5,600 nucleotides of DNA from Acidobacteriota bacterium. GTDB taxonomy: Bacteria; Acidobacteriota; Terriglobia; Terriglobales; Acidobacteriaceae. The position numbers were made by a program, and so were the translations under genes. The notes beneath the pieces are model-generated. The model ran no database searches. It was given only the letters and a program-made list of their open reading frames with translations, and was not told the origin of the DNA. The DNA is taken from assembly GCA_021801945.1 (NCBI GenBank), contig JAKABE010000244.1:1-5600 (forward strand). Reading direction: 5' to 3'. Below are positions 4,921 through 5,600 of this stretch, in pieces; positions within the stretch are counted from its first letter, which is position 1; each line of letters starts with the position of its first letter.

Positions 4921-5600
4921 TTATTTCTTCCCACCTTCCAGCCACCGCTTCGTGTTCAGCAACTGCCGGTTGTCCAGCGCCCAAACTTTGCCGGTCATCT
5001 CATCGGGGCCTTTGCCTTCGCGTTCGGACTTCTCGAACTCGCTGCTCACCGCCTGCATCTTGGCGTCCAGATCGTCGATGAAGTTGAGGACCAGGGCTTC
5101 GGGGATCATGGGCAGCTTGGGGGAGCCGAACTCCAGCTTGCCGTGGTGGGAGAGGATCAGGTGCAACACCAGCGTGCGCAGGCGGTCAGGAAAGCCGGAC
5201 AGACCGGCGATGATCTTTTCCACCATGTCCACGCCCATCTGGATGTGGCCGAGGAGCACGCCTTCGACGGTGTAGTCGAAACCTGCTTCCCAGGCCAGCT
5301 CGCGGATCTTGCCCAGATCGTGGAGGACGACACCGGTGATGAGCAGGTCTCGGTTCAGCATCGGATAGTGCGCCGCCACCTTCTCCGCCAAATCCAGCAG
5401 GCTTACTACGTGTTCCAGCAGCCCGCCCAGCCAGGCGTGATGGAGCTGGCGCGCGGCCGGGGCTTCGCGATAGGCCTGGGCGATGGCAGGATCGGCGAGC
5501 AGCGTGGTGAGCAGGCGCTTGAGATCCGGATTCGATAAGCTCTCGACGCTGGCTTCAAGCTGACACCAAAGGGTGGCCACATCGTACGTGGTAGAAGGCA
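4921..5600 (-). CDS. YhaM-like 3'-5' exoribonuclease, HD-domain C-terminal part (partial at right edge)
   Basis: Visible are 225 residues of the HD phosphohydrolase half of a YhaM/CBF1-type protein, which degrades RNA (and in some members single-stranded DNA) from the 3' end using divalent metal. Numbering from the in-frame GTG at 5580: PAARQLHHAWLGGLLEH (41-57) with the first metal His57, VVLHDLGKI (84-92) with the HD pair His87-Asp88, LLGHI (109-113) with His112, LILSHHGKLEFGSPKLP (141-157) with His145/His146, and EALVLNFIDDLDAKM (161-175) with Asp169/Asp170. The HD ligand set appears complete. The frame stays open to the window edge, reading PSTTYDV before the GTG, which I recall as part of the family linker, so that GTG is probably an internal valine. 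The N-terminal OB-fold nucleic-acid-binding domain expected in a protein of about 310-340 residues would lie beyond 5600. It converges on the EVE gene with an 84-bp gap. Confidence 0.9.
   Translation of the reverse strand, partial: PSTTYDVATLWCQLEASVESLSNPDLKRLLTTLLADPAIAQAYREAPAARQLHHAWLGGLLEHVVSLLDLAEKVAAHYPMLNRDLLITGVVLHDLGKIRELAWEAGFDYTVEGVLLGHIQMGVDMVEKIIAGLSGFPDRLRTLVLHLILSHHGKLEFGSPKLPMIPEALVLNFIDDLDAKMQAVSSEFEKSEREGKGPDEMTGKVWALDNRQLLNTKRWLEGGKK

Overview
The window reads as a chromosomal housekeeping segment from a GC-rich bacterium. The protein families and the style of intergenic repeats suggest Acidobacteriota (Terriglobia-like). That placement is an inference from recalled family resemblance, not a database result. 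Almost everything is on the minus strand. No tRNA, rRNA, CRISPR array, insertion sequence or integrase is visible.

Layout, reading the minus strand from right to left. At the right edge (4921-5600) lies the C-terminal HD phosphohydrolase part of a YhaM-like 3'-5' exoribonuclease whose 5' end is outside the window. It converges on a small plus-strand EVE-domain gene (4456-4836). A 236-bp gap (4220-4455) with degenerate short repeats separates the EVE gene from the divergent aroC (chorismate synthase, 3041-4219). Downstream of aroC, on the same strand, come two overlapping small genes: an unrecognised 167-residue protein (2495-2998) and a HEPN/UPF0332-like 169-residue protein (1999-2508). After them comes the classic translation-initiation and ribosome-modification run def (peptide deformylase), fmt (methionyl-tRNA formyltransferase) and rsmB (16S rRNA m5C967 methyltransferase), the last cut off by the left edge.

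How the genes work together: Fmt formylates initiator Met-tRNA, Def removes the formyl group from nascent proteins, and RsmB methylates 16S rRNA near the P site, so def-fmt-rsmB is a functional translation cluster. AroC makes chorismate for aromatic amino acids and related compounds and is probably only a positional neighbour. The spacings aroC-42 bp-orf167-(14-bp overlap)-HEPN-35 bp-def-126 bp-fmt-rsmB would allow one long transcript.

The accessory-looking part is the orf167/HEPN-like pair. Its sampled GC is near 50 percent, against roughly 68-78 percent in sampled stretches of def and aroC. Its genes overlap and have clear ribosome binding sites, and its organisation is compatible with a toxin-antitoxin-like or defence-like cassette inserted between housekeeping genes. 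The other notable element is a nearly perfect 19-bp hairpin with a GCAA tetraloop between def and fmt, which looks like a mobile palindromic repeat or an mRNA processing structure rather than a terminator.
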